Source: Flavobacteriales bacterium (GTDB taxonomy: Bacteria; Bacteroidota; Bacteroidia; Flavobacteriales_G; Salibacteraceae). From it: DNA of 64,000 nucleotides. A program made the translations under genes and the position numbers. Positions 7,069 through 16,129 of this stretch are shown here, one piece after another (positions within the stretch are counted from its first letter, which is position 1; each line of letters begins with the position of its first letter). The notes below the pieces were generated by a model, which did not search any database, had not been told where the DNA came from, and worked only from the letters and a program-made list of their open reading frames with translations. Location: NCBI GenBank assembly GCA_013204105.1, contig JABMOM010000025.1, positions 26,364 through 90,363 on the forward strand, read 5' to 3'.

Positions 7069-10000
7069 TTGAAAAAGACCCTTGCATACCTGTTCATTTT
7101 CGTCATTGGCATCAGTCAGCTACTGGCCGAAGACCATGATGAGCACGGCGAACTGAAGTTTGAAGAGAACAAAGGCCACCTTCCTGATCACGTGCAATTT
7201 CGTGCAAGAATTCCCGGTGGCATGGTCTTTTTGGAGGGTCAGACGTTGACGTTTGACATCAGCGACCTTGAGGCGATCGCATTGATTTCCGCCTACAAAC
7301 ATGGCGAAGCTTCGCTTTCAGACTTGCCTGAATTCTTACAGGGGCATGCATTTAAAGTACACCTCGTCAACAGTCGAACACCTTCTTCCGTTGAAACAGG
7401 GACCGCGTTTCCAGATCATGTGAATTATTACCTGGGCGACGACCCAAGCAAGTGGGCTTCTGGCGTGCAACAATTTCATTCGATCATCTACCGAGATGTG
7501 TATCCCGGCATCGATGTCCGTTACTATTCCCAAAACTTGAATTTCAAGTACGATTTCATCGTACATCCAGGGGCAGACCCTTCGCTCATCGAGTTGGAAT
7601 ACGAAGGGGTGGATGACCTCAAGCTGGGTTTTGACAACATCCTTATCCAAACATCCGTCGAACAGATCGTCGATCAAAAACCTGTTTCTTGGATCGAAAC
7701 CGAAGGAGATCGGCGCTTCGTACCGAGTGCATTTCGCATGATCGAACAAGCGGATGGCCTGTCGCATATCGGCTTCGATGTGAAAGCGGATTCCAACGAA
7801 ACCTTGATCATCGATCCGACCTTGATTTTCAGCACCTACTCCGGATCTACGATCAACAATTGGGGTTCTACCGCCACCTACGACTCACTGGGGAACATGT
7901 ACGCTGGAGGTTACATCCTCGTGAGCGGCAATGGAAGTGGATCGGGTTATCCGACTACTACCGGAGCGTATCAAACCACCTTTGCTGGAGGCACTGGTGG
8001 CTTCAAAACAGACATGGCCATTACCAAATTCAATTCCAACGGGACGGCCCTCATCTACTCTACCTATTTAGGCGGAAACGGAAACGAGATCCCGCACAGT
8101 CTCGTCGTCAATGGAAACAATCAACTGTATGTGCTGGCGACTACCTCAAGTACAAACTTCCCCATCAGCAGTGGAGCCTTTGACGGGACGTTCAACGGCG
8201 GCAACACGATCAGCGGCACCGGGGTCAATTCCAATTCTAGCCAGATCCAATACACGGGAGGGTCTGACATCGTCATCGCCAAATTCAATGCAAACGGCAC
8301 GAACCTGATCGCATCCACCTACATCGGAGGTACGGGCAACGATGGTATCAACATGAGCGACACGCTCCAAAAAGCTTATTCAGATGAATTTCGCGGTGAG
8401 ATCATCGTCGACCAAAACGACAATTGTTACGTGGCAACCAGCACGGCTTCGAGCAATTTTCCGATCGTAAATGGATTCCAAACCACTTTTGGCGGGGGCT
8501 TGACCGACGGCGTTATCTTCAAATTCAATGCTAACCTGACTAATTTACTGTGGTCAAGCTACATCGGCGGAAGTAGTGCAGATGCGGCTTATTCAGTGCA
8601 ATTCGATCCGAATTATAATGTCTTTTGTACGGGAGGAACGAAGAGTACAAACTTCCCCACGACCACAGGCGTGATCCACACCTCCTACCAAGGAGGTGTC
8701 ACAGACGGCTGGTTAGCGAAAATCAGCAACAACGGATCTAGCTTACTGGCGTCCACCTACCTCGGCACCAATGCCTACGATCAAAGCTTCTTTGTACAGC
8801 TCGATCTTTCCGGTTTCGTGTACGTGGTCGGCCAAACCTTGGGCAGCTATCCAATCGCACCCAGCTGGGTATACTCGGTTGCCAACAGCGGACAATTCCT
8901 GCACAAGCTGAGCAACAACCTTCAGACGACCATTTTCTCGACGCGCTGGGGGTCTGGAAACAGCAACATCAACCTTTCATTGACTGCCTTTCTGGTAAAT
9001 GAGTGCAATCACATCTTTGTCTCGGGTTGGGGCGGAACCCTCTTCGGAATCGGAGCTTCCACCAGTTCAGGAACCACCACGAATGGGTTGCCTACGACAA
9101 GTAATGCTGTGAAGACCACCACAGACGGCCACGATTTCTATTTCATCGTTTTTGAAGATAGTGCGTCCAGCCTACTCTTTGCGAGCTTTTATGGCGGGAA
9201 CAGCGGTGCATCGGGAGGTGAGCATACGGATGGAGGGACCAGTCGCTTTGACAAGAAAGGCATCATTTACCAGAGCGCCTGTGCGAGCTGCGGCCAGAGC
9301 AGTTCCATTCCAACTACCACTGGCGCTTACGCCACTACCAAACCCACCTCTGCCAGCTGCAACCTAGCAGCCTTGAAATACGACTTGATCACCTTGATCG
9401 CGGAAGCTGATGTGGACGGGCCGCTCAGCATTTGTGTAGATGATTCCTTGCAATTCGAGAACGAAAGCTTTGGAGGCTCTGAATACGAATGGGACTTTGG
9501 CGATGGCAACACGAGCACTGAATATGAACCGAAGCATGCATATGCTGTAGGGGGTGTATACGACGTCGTGTTGATCATCAAAGACTCTGTCAGTTGCGTG
9601 TATTCCGATACCGATTCCATCCAAGTGACCGTCATTCCTGGTCCAGAAGCAGTGGTGCCTACCTTTCCGAAGGTATGCGCAGGTGGACAAGTACAATTGA
9701 CCGCCTCCGGAGGAACCTCCTACCAATGGTCTCCTGGCTCCGGACTCGACGATCCGAACATTCAGACTCCCATCGCCACGGTCGATAATCAAATCACATA
9801 TGTGGTGTCCGTTATGGACAGTTGCGGGGTTGACACCGCCTGGGTCACCCTAAAGACTTTTCCCGACAAGACGGAGGCGATGCCCGACACGAGTATTTGC
9901 CGAGGGCTATCGGGGCCCTTGTGGGCGAGCGGCGGGGTTTCCTATTCCTGGTGGCCGCCGAAGTATTTGAATACAACCACGGGTCCGAATCCAATGGTTT

Positions 10001-11049
10001 TTCCTGACTCGACGACCGTTTACACCGTCACCATTCTTGATTCCTTTGGATGTGTGAAAGAACACGATGTTACGGTCTCGGTGTATGGCTACGTTCCACA
10101 AGTCGAAGCTTGGGGCGATACTACGGTATGTTCTGGTCAACGGATCATGCTCAACGCCCAAGGTACCGATGAATACGAATGGTTTCCGAAAGAGACCGTT
10201 CTCAACCCCTTTCTGAATTCAACGCCTGCTTTTCCGGAAGTAACAACCATCTATGTGGTTGCTGTTAAGAATGCCTGTGGAAATGCATACGACTCTGTAT
10301 TGGTGGTCGTTTCCGAGGTCGAACTCGAGGTAAGGGGAGACACCGCAATTTGCCAAGGGGACACCGTTGAACTGAGCGCGTCAGGGACCTATACCTACCG
10401 TTGGACAGGACCGTTCTTTGATGAACCGACCTTTGTCCGAACGCCCAACATTACGCCAAAAGAGAGCGGGTGGTACATCGTGGAGGGACGGAACCTCCAA
10501 AATTGCACCAAAGCAGATAGTGTTTACGTGGATGTATATCCCGTTCCCGACCTGGAAGTGCCGATCGATGAAGACACCATATCAGGCATGGAGAACGTGT
10601 TGTTGATTGCTCAATCCAATGCAGAGATCCGGTGGTCTTCCACGGGGTATATTCCCTGCGCGGATTGCGACAGCATCAAAGTGTATCCGAAAGTACCAAC
10701 GGTCTATTATGTAGTGGCCTTAGACAGCAACGGATGCAATGTCTATGATTCCATCAAGGTCGCACCCATCAGCAAGATCTTCGTGCCGAACGCCTTCACC
10801 CCAGATGGAGATGGCATCAATGACCGCTTCATGATCCAGGGTCACAACCTGACGCAGTACAGCATAGAAGTTCGAGATCGCTGGGGACAAGTAGTATATA
10901 GCAGTACGGACATACATACTGGGTGGAATGGCCAAAAGTTCAATACAGGAAAGCAATCACAGATCGGAAGCTATACCTATACGATCCATTATCAAGTACT
11001 TCCAGAACAGGACCGCCACGAAACAGGCACCGTGAACTTGATCAGGTAA
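7069..11049 (+). CDS. large T9SS type B (gliding motility C-terminal, CHU_C) surface protein
   Basis: A 1326-residue secreted protein starting at TTG 7069, which gives a clean signal peptide (KKTLAYLFIFVIGISQLLA). Order: an N-terminal domain of about 250 residues of the DUF7948 type; then SBBP-like beta-propeller repeats (about 255-770) with recurrent STYIGG / STYLGG and FPTT motifs; a PKD domain (YEWDFGDGNTS, about 805-850); several Ig/PKD-like cysteine-containing repeats; and a C-terminal CHU_C domain (FVPNAFTPDGDGINDRF about 1240, ending in VNLIR). CHU_C directs export by the type IX system. Likely a cell-surface adhesin or matrix protein; no catalytic domain seen. Its 3' end overlaps the convergent dioxygenase gene by 8 bp. 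Confidence 0.88.
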   Translation: MKKTLAYLFIFVIGISQLLAEDHDEHGELKFEENKGHLPDHVQFRARIPGGMVFLEGQTLTFDISDLEAIALISAYKHGEASLSDLPEFLQGHAFKVHLVNSRTPSSVETGTAFPDHVNYYLGDDPSKWASGVQQFHSIIYRDVYPGIDVRYYSQNLNFKYDFIVHPGADPSLIELEYEGVDDLKLGFDNILIQTSVEQIVDQKPVSWIETEGDRRFVPSAFRMIEQADGLSHIGFDVKADSNETLIIDPTLIFSTYSGSTINNWGSTATYDSLGNMYAGGYILVSGNGSGSGYPTTTGAYQTTFAGGTGGFKTDMAITKFNSNGTALIYSTYLGGNGNEIPHSLVVNGNNQLYVLATTSSTNFPISSGAFDGTFNGGNTISGTGVNSNSSQIQYTGGSDIVIAKFNANGTNLIASTYIGGTGNDGINMSDTLQKAYSDEFRGEIIVDQNDNCYVATSTASSNFPIVNGFQTTFGGGLTDGVIFKFNANLTNLLWSSYIGGSSADAAYSVQFDPNYNVFCTGGTKSTNFPTTTGVIHTSYQGGVTDGWLAKISNNGSSLLASTYLGTNAYDQSFFVQLDLSGFVYVVGQTLGSYPIAPSWVYSVANSGQFLHKLSNNLQTTIFSTRWGSGNSNINLSLTAFLVNECNHIFVSGWGGTLFGIGASTSSGTTTNGLPTTSNAVKTTTDGHDFYFIVFEDSASSLLFASFYGGNSGASGGEHTDGGTSRFDKKGIIYQSACASCGQSSSIPTTTGAYATTKPTSASCNLAALKYDLITLIAEADVDGPLSICVDDSLQFENESFGGSEYEWDFGDGNTSTEYEPKHAYAVGGVYDVVLIIKDSVSCVYSDTDSIQVTVIPGPEAVVPTFPKVCAGGQVQLTASGGTSYQWSPGSGLDDPNIQTPIATVDNQITYVVSVMDSCGVDTAWVTLKTFPDKTEAMPDTSICRGLSGPLWASGGVSYSWWPPKYLNTTTGPNPMVFPDSTTVYTVTILDSFGCVKEHDVTVSVYGYVPQVEAWGDTTVCSGQRIMLNAQGTDEYEWFPKETVLNPFLNSTPAFPEVTTIYVVAVKNACGNAYDSVLVVVSEVELEVRGDTAICQGDTVELSASGTYTYRWTGPFFDEPTFVRTPNITPKESGWYIVEGRNLQNCTKADSVYVDVYPVPDLEVPIDEDTISGMENVLLIAQSNAEIRWSSTGYIPCADCDSIKVYPKVPTVYYVVALDSNGCNVYDSIKVAPISKIFVPNAFTPDGDGINDRFMIQGHNLTQYSIEVRDRWGQVVYSSTDIHTGWNGQKFNTGKQSQIGSYTYTIHYQVLPEQDRHETGTVNLIR

Positions 11050-11575
11050 ACCTTGGATCGGTCTCCATCACGTGACCGCATTGGTCGCATGTGCGCTTTT
11101 CTTCGCTGCCGTAGTATTCCTTAAACCTTGGAAGAAAATCCTGCTCGATGTCCGTCAGATGGAAATAGGTTTCGTGGAGCTTGTGGTTACAATTGTCACA
11201 GAACCAAAGCAGACCATCCTTGTGCCCTGCTTCCCTTACGCGTTCGATCACCAATCCAATCGATCCCGCTGACCTTCCCGGGCTGTGCGGAACGTTTGGT
11301 GGGAGCAGGAACATATCGCCAGGACCAAGGTTGACTTCGACCGGCTTACCATCCTCTTGGATCTTCACCGTAATGTTTCCTTCGATTTGGTAGAACAGCT
11401 CTTCGGTTTCATTGTAGTGGTAATCCTTCCGTGCGTTGGGACCTCCAACGATCATCACGATGTAGTCCTCTCCTGCAGGATAGAGGTTCTTATTGCCCAC
11501 CGGAGGTTTGAGAAGGTCTCGATTCTCTTCGATCCACTTGTGAAGGTTGAATGGCTTCTTGATGCTCATGTTCAT
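11042..11575 (-). CDS. 3-hydroxyanthranilate 3,4-dioxygenase
   Basis: A cupin dioxygenase of the kynurenine route of tryptophan breakdown, opening 3-hydroxyanthranilate to 2-amino-3-carboxymuconate semialdehyde. The 177-residue product has metal ligands His53, Glu59 and His97 (YHYNETEELFYQ and PPNVPHSP) and the C-terminal rubredoxin-like pair CDNC / CDQC typical of the bacterial enzyme. An alternative ATG two codons in is equally possible. Other kynurenine genes are not adjacent, but a 2-aminomuconate-semialdehyde-type dehydrogenase lies at 17.1 kb. It converges with the T9SS gene, with an 8-bp overlap including both stop codons. Confidence 0.92.
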   Translation of the reverse strand: MNMSIKKPFNLHKWIEENRDLLKPPVGNKNLYPAGEDYIVMIVGGPNARKDYHYNETEELFYQIEGNITVKIQEDGKPVEVNLGPGDMFLLPPNVPHSPGRSAGSIGLVIERVREAGHKDGLLWFCDNCNHKLHETYFHLTDIEQDFLPRFKEYYGSEEKRTCDQCGHVMETDPRFT

Positions 11576-11592
11576 CGATTTGGTGCTAAAAG

Positions 11593-11624
11593 TAAAAAAG
11601 GCGGCCGGAGTACCGACCGCCTTT
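11593..11624 (-). terminator. rho-independent terminator of the SprB-repeat gene
   Basis: On the minus strand AAAGGCGGtCGG-tact-CCGgCCGCCTTT forms a GC-rich stem followed by TTTTT, 20 bp past the stop of the gene at 11644-13608 and before the dioxygenase start. Confidence 0.85.
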
Positions 11625-11643
11625 CTCTATGAGTTATGTCACA

Positions 11644-13608
11644 TCAATGCAAGAGCACTGATCGCTGTCGGACGATATCATCATTCCGCATTTCAAGCAG
11701 GTAAGAACCGCGTGGATATGTAGACACATCCAATTGTCGCTGCTCTCCAGCACCTAAGGAGGTAGTGGTTTCCATCACTACTTGACCTGACATATCGATC
11801 AATCGTATATACAAGGAAGGTTGTGCACTTCCGCTCATCAGGGTGAGACTTGTGGCCGCCGGATTTGGAAATACTGCAAATTCATCTTTGCCAATATCCT
11901 CAACCGATGCCGGCCAAATGGAAACCTTCACATCATCATTGGAACTGCACCCGTTAGAGTCAGCAACTGTAACGGCATAGGTACCTGTCTGACCAACACT
12001 GATAATCTGCGTATTGGCGCCCGTGCTCCATAGGAATTGATTGAATTGGCTTCCTGCATCGACCATGATCGGGCCGTAGCCTTCTTGATTCGGGCCAAGC
12101 TCCACCTGCACAGGTACCGCTTCAACGACCTGAATCTCATCTGAACCAGAACAACCAGCAACGGTGGTGACCGTTACAGTGTATGTTCCTGCTGCCTGAA
12201 TCACAATGTTGGGCACGGTATCACCCGTTGACCAAGCATAGCTTTCGTAACCCGGCGTGGTAGTAAGCAATGATATCTTTCCTGGGCAAATCATTTTGTC
12301 TGGCCCAAGGTCTACGACAGGATCTGCGTTATCGAATCCAACGGTTGCGGTTGAAGCGTTCTCACAACCATTCGCGTCCGTTACCGTGACCGTATAAGTT
12401 CCTTGCGTTAATCCACCGATAGAATCTGCTGTTCCTCCATTGCTCCATGCATACGTATAAGGAGTAACGCCCCCATTTTGGTGAGCTTCAGCTGATCCGT
12501 TCGCATCGCTCTCGCAATTGGCATTGCTGGCATTTGAGCTGACGTTCAAGAAAGGCGGAGAGTATATATCAATCTCCTCTGACTTGTAACATCCGTCATC
12601 ATCGGTGACCGTTACCGTGAATGTACCTTGTGGAATACCTGTGATGGAAGCGGTGGTCTCACCGTTCGACCAAGCATATGAAAAAGGGGACGCTCCCGTT
12701 GGAGTGACCGTAGCTGTGGCATTGGAATCCAGGAAGCAATCGTTGGAATCACCCATCAAGCTGAGGCTTGGCCCATCGCTTACGTATGTCCAGAAGGTAT
12801 CACCGCAGTTTGGCTGAAAAGACACGAAGTCATTCGTGGTTGTCCAGCTCTGTGAATTCCTACCTGGTGTTGCATATCCAGTAGAACCATTCGAATTCTC
12901 GATGCCTTGCGTTGAAGATCCAAATGGATAAGGTTGAGATTGGGTATGGATTTCAATTCTTCCACAACCTTCAAACAGTTGGATTTGTGAATACCTAGGA
13001 TAACTGGTTCCACAGCATTGTGGAATGCCGTTGAAATTGATGAGGCACTTCCTGTTTGGGGCCGTGCCGACTGTCAGGTATTTGATCGTTCCCCCTCCTG
13101 GAGGATAAAGGTCATTCCATACATGGGCGATGAAATTGTTAGGCGTTTGGGAGCTAGGTATGTAGTCTCCTGAACAACAACCATTGTCGCTATTCGAGCC
13201 GAAGGTTATGAATCCGTTCGATGAAATCTGGAAGGTGGTGTACTGATTGTCGAAAAATCGGAAGGTGAAGCCTATGCCGAGTTGTCCGCTAACTTGGTCA
13301 TCACTCAAACTTACCGAGCTGCCTCCGCTTGTCGTGTCGGGATCGAATGGCAAGGATTGGTCGATCGTATAGGTAGTAGTGCCTGCCAGCACCAATATTG
13401 GAATGCTGTCCTGCAGACCGGAAGGGTTAAAGTAGCCCGAACTATTCATACCTGGACCAAGGATAGTACCCGAGCTGCCCCCGCACGAGGATGAGAGCTG
13501 ACTCCCCGAATCTGAAGCGCAATAAAAAGAGTTCAGTCCAGTGAGTGTACACTGTCCATAGCTTAGGCTCGCAACGAGCAAGCCACATAGGGTTAAGATT
13601 TTCTTCAT
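11644..13608 (-). CDS. T9SS type A secreted protein with SprB repeats
   Basis: A 654-residue secreted protein. Signal peptide (KKILTLCGLLVASLSYGQ), a Cys-rich N-terminal region, then a beta-sandwich-like domain with FRFFDNQYTTFQISSNGFITFG (about 115-135). Next come two SprB-type repeats (YAWSNGETTASITGIPQGTF and YAWSNGGTADSIGGLTQGTY with TVTVTDxxGC, about 310-420), two more Ig-like repeats with WSTG motifs, and a C-terminal type A sorting domain (FAVFPNPAATSLTL to RSVLLH). SprB repeats occur in the mobile gliding adhesin of Flavobacterium. Predicted surface adhesin. A strong terminator follows it. Confidence 0.85.
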   Translation of the reverse strand: MKKILTLCGLLVASLSYGQCTLTGLNSFYCASDSGSQLSSSCGGSSGTILGPGMNSSGYFNPSGLQDSIPILVLAGTTTYTIDQSLPFDPDTTSGGSSVSLSDDQVSGQLGIGFTFRFFDNQYTTFQISSNGFITFGSNSDNGCCSGDYIPSSQTPNNFIAHVWNDLYPPGGGTIKYLTVGTAPNRKCLINFNGIPQCCGTSYPRYSQIQLFEGCGRIEIHTQSQPYPFGSSTQGIENSNGSTGYATPGRNSQSWTTTNDFVSFQPNCGDTFWTYVSDGPSLSLMGDSNDCFLDSNATATVTPTGASPFSYAWSNGETTASITGIPQGTFTVTVTDDDGCYKSEEIDIYSPPFLNVSSNASNANCESDANGSAEAHQNGGVTPYTYAWSNGGTADSIGGLTQGTYTVTVTDANGCENASTATVGFDNADPVVDLGPDKMICPGKISLLTTTPGYESYAWSTGDTVPNIVIQAAGTYTVTVTTVAGCSGSDEIQVVEAVPVQVELGPNQEGYGPIMVDAGSQFNQFLWSTGANTQIISVGQTGTYAVTVADSNGCSSNDDVKVSIWPASVEDIGKDEFAVFPNPAATSLTLMSGSAQPSLYIRLIDMSGQVVMETTTSLGAGEQRQLDVSTYPRGSYLLEMRNDDIVRQRSVLLH

Positions 13609-13671
13609 GGTTGTGATTTTAGTCGTTTTAAAAGTAGATAAATCGACGTAACAACCAAATTTTTAGACGAA

Positions 13672-14382
13672 CTAAGGTAAAATTAAGCGGAATCCTCTGC
13701 CATGCTCATTCATGATTTTGACGCCTTCGTCCTTTTTGAGGTATTTCCTCAACTTAGCGATGTATACATCCATGCTCCTAGAATTGAAGTAACTATCATC
13801 GCCCCAGATCGCCAAGAGTGCCTGCGATCGGTCCAACAACTGGTTAGCGTGTTGGGCGAGCATTTTAAGCAGTGCATTCTCCTTTGATGTGAGGTGTTGC
13901 TCATCATCTCCGTGCTTCAACACTTGATTTTTAAAATCGAAAACAAAGCCTCCGAGTTCAAAGACCGTCTTTTCAGGTGTTTTTTCTTCTCCTTTCGTCC
14001 TCCTTAGAATGGCTTTCAAGCGAAGCAGTAATTCCTCCATGGAGAAAGGTTTCGTAATGTAATCGTCGCCGCCACTTTTAAAGCCTTGGATGGTATCGTC
14101 CTTCATCGATTTAGCGGTAAGATAGATGATCGGCACACTTTCGTCCGCCGCTCGTATCTCCTTGCCCAGTGTGAATCCATCCTTTTCAGGCATCATCACG
14201 TCCAGGATACAGCAATCAAAACTGCCATTGGCAAAAAGTTTCCATCCTTCAACGCCGTTGCGCGCCAACTGCGGGTCGTAACCCTTTGCCTCTAGGTATT
14301 CAGTAAGGATGATTCCCAGGTTCGGATCGTCCTCTGCGACGAGGATTTGGATCCTCTCAGACGGCTTCACTTCCTTGTCCAT
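13672..14382 (-). CDS. OmpR-family response regulator
   Basis: A 236-residue DNA-binding response regulator: receiver domain (about 11-125) with acidic pair Asp18/Asp19, phosphoacceptor Asp61 (CILDVMMPEKDG), the Thr/Lys switch residues (YLTAKS, ITKPFS), and a C-terminal winged helix (about 140-235) with LTSKENALLKML and the recognition segment MDVYIAKLRKYL. It overlaps the 3' end of the histidine kinase gene by 26 bp, so the pair is translationally coupled. The phased TTAAC repeats upstream of the operon (16046-16081) are the kind of site such regulators bind as tandem dimers, which suggests autoregulation. Confidence 0.92.
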   Translation of the reverse strand: MDKEVKPSERIQILVAEDDPNLGIILTEYLEAKGYDPQLARNGVEGWKLFANGSFDCCILDVMMPEKDGFTLGKEIRAADESVPIIYLTAKSMKDDTIQGFKSGGDDYITKPFSMEELLLRLKAILRRTKGEEKTPEKTVFELGGFVFDFKNQVLKHGDDEQHLTSKENALLKMLAQHANQLLDRSQALLAIWGDDSYFNSRSMDVYIAKLRKYLKKDEGVKIMNEHGRGFRLILP

Positions 14383-16000
14383 AGTGCGTGTTCTTTAGTG
14401 GTAATTCGATGTAAAAGGTACTGCCAACATTCAATTGGCTTTCAACCGAGACACGACCTCCGTGTCGTTCTGTGATGATCTTGACGTAGCTCAACCCAAG
14501 GCCAAAGCCTTTGACATTGTGCACGTTGCCGGTAGGTACGCGGTAGAGTCGATCAAAAATCTTTCTGACATTTTCACTAGATATGCCAATACCCTCGTCC
14601 TGCACTGAAACAACAATACGGTCTTCTTCTCGACGTGTGGCTATGTTGATTACCGGTTGGTTCTTAGAATACTTTGCGGCGTTGTCAAGGAGGTTGTAAA
14701 TAACGTTGGTCAAATGATTCGGATCGGCGTTGAGCCAACTTTGATCTGCGTCGAGGTGCATGGTGACCTTTCCCTTGCGTTCTGCTAACTGAATCTGATA
14801 CTTATCCAAGACATCGTGCAGCAGAGCGTGCAGGTCCATCTCCTCTCGTTTCAACTTAAAATCACCCTTATCCAGCACCGCGCTTTGAAGCACTTCCTCG
14901 ACTAGCAAACCAAGGCGCTTGTTTTCTGTATTGATGATGCCCAAGTAGCGGTCCATGACTTTTTGAACGCGGCCCATTTCCGGATCCGCCAAGGCCTCGC
15001 ATGCCAAGCTTATGGTTGAGATAGGCGTTTTCAATTCATGGGTCATGTTGTTGATGAAATCGTTCTTGATCTCACTGCTCTGCTTTTGAATAAAAATCGT
15101 CCTTACCGAATAATAAGAGGTCCAAATAAGGGCCAATAATAGGATCAAAGAGACAAGCAACAGTCCCCATAGGTTGTTGAAGATATAACCACTCTGATTC
15201 GGGAAATAGACCCGAAGGAAGAAAGGTACTTGAATGACGTCGTTGGGGAACAATCGCGCATTTGAAATAGAAGCACGCAAAGGATCTTCATGGTCTTCGG
15301 CACCGAACACCATTTCACCTTCCTGATCAAATACACCCATTTCATACGCAAGGCTCAAGCCTCTTTTTTGCAGGGATATCCGCAGCAACGAATCCACTAT
15401 ATCTGGGTCGATCCGTTCGTTGATCGGCTGGTTGATGTTTACCTCAATAAGGCTTTTTACGATGTCCCCTAAGAAGGCCTTCTTGGTCTTCAATCGCTCC
15501 CTGAGCTGTCCAAGATCCCTGTTGATCTCTTCGTTGGCATGCGTCAATTCCAACTCAATGGAATCCGCGGTAATCATTTGCAGGCTCAGTTCATCCTCAA
15601 AATCTGTATTGTACGGCAGGTCTTTCAACGAATAAGTAATCGTCTTCTCCGAACGCTGTTCGCCTCGTTCTTCTTCGATCCTCATTTCCACCAAGTCCTC
15701 CTTCCGCTCAATGTTCTTCTTCACTACGTACTCCACCAACGAATCATCCGGGGGAAAGGCAGGACCCTCTTCTCCTTCTACAAAAAGGTATTGTGCTTCT
15801 TGGTGGGAACGGATCTTCGTCAACATCTCATGGCGTTCGAGCTTGTCAACTACCTCTCCCAAGGCTTCGGAAGCCCCTCTAGAGATGCGATCCTTTTCGA
15901 GTTCGATCGCGTTGCTGATCCAATAGATTTGAATGCCGATCAATCCGGACAAGGCCACGGCTATGACCACCACGATGTTCCTGATCTGATCTTGTTTCAT
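14357..16000 (-). CDS. sensor histidine kinase
   Basis: A 547-residue inner-membrane kinase: TM1 about 8-29, a periplasmic sensor region of about 240 residues rich in acidic and coiled-coil sequence, TM2 about 276-298, then HisKA with phosphoacceptor His321 (NNMTHELKTPIST) and HATPase_c with N box (YNLLDNAAKYS), G1 (DEGIGIS) and G2 (GFGLGLSYV). It is first in the operon with the response regulator. A TACATTTG box lies 11 bp before its ATG. Divergent to it is a small acidic T9SS protein that may be a target. The signal sensed is unknown. Confidence 0.92.
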   Translation of the reverse strand: MKQDQIRNIVVVIAVALSGLIGIQIYWISNAIELEKDRISRGASEALGEVVDKLERHEMLTKIRSHQEAQYLFVEGEEGPAFPPDDSLVEYVVKKNIERKEDLVEMRIEEERGEQRSEKTITYSLKDLPYNTDFEDELSLQMITADSIELELTHANEEINRDLGQLRERLKTKKAFLGDIVKSLIEVNINQPINERIDPDIVDSLLRISLQKRGLSLAYEMGVFDQEGEMVFGAEDHEDPLRASISNARLFPNDVIQVPFFLRVYFPNQSGYIFNNLWGLLLVSLILLLALIWTSYYSVRTIFIQKQSSEIKNDFINNMTHELKTPISTISLACEALADPEMGRVQKVMDRYLGIINTENKRLGLLVEEVLQSAVLDKGDFKLKREEMDLHALLHDVLDKYQIQLAERKGKVTMHLDADQSWLNADPNHLTNVIYNLLDNAAKYSKNQPVINIATRREEDRIVVSVQDEGIGISSENVRKIFDRLYRVPTGNVHNVKGFGLGLSYVKIITERHGGRVSVESQLNVGSTFYIELPLKNTHYGQGSEAV

Positions 16001-16010
16001 GGAGAGGAGG

Positions 16011-16018
16011 CAAATGTA
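16011..16018 (-). promoter_or_regulatory. -7 box of the two-component operon
   Basis: Minus-strand TACATTTG matches TAnnTTTG and ends 10 bp before the kinase ATG, giving a very short leader. Confidence 0.5.
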
Positions 16019-16045
16019 ACGGCGGACATCCCGCTAATTCCTTGT

Positions 16046-16081
16046 TTAACAGTACTTAACAATGGTTAACCCCGCATTAAC
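16046..16081 (+). promoter_or_regulatory. four phased TTAAC direct repeats (probable response-regulator binding site)
   Basis: TTAAC occurs at 16046-16050, 16056-16060, 16066-16070 and 16077-16081, that is at 10, 10 and 11 bp steps, all in one orientation. OmpR/PhoB-family regulators typically bind direct repeats spaced one helical turn apart. The array lies between the two-component operon and the divergent gene; its last unit falls where the -33 region of the divergent promoter should be, the position of a class II activator site. Confidence 0.65.
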
Positions 16082-16103
16082 AGCGGGTTGCAGCGCCTCC
16101 GAA

Positions 16104-16111
16104 TAGGTTTG
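16104..16111 (+). promoter_or_regulatory. -7 box of the divergent T9SS gene
   Basis: TAGGTTTG is a perfect TAnnTTTG match, 18 bp before ATG 16130. It argues against an upstream TTG start at 16088. The -33 region overlaps the last TTAAC repeat. Confidence 0.55.
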
Positions 16112-16129
16112 CACAAACTCATCCATCGC

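Noticed and set aside
8001..9300. DNA-level repeats in the large T9SS gene as a mobile or unstable repeat
   Set aside because: They are diverged coding repeats of beta-propeller blades, normal for SBBP-type proteins.
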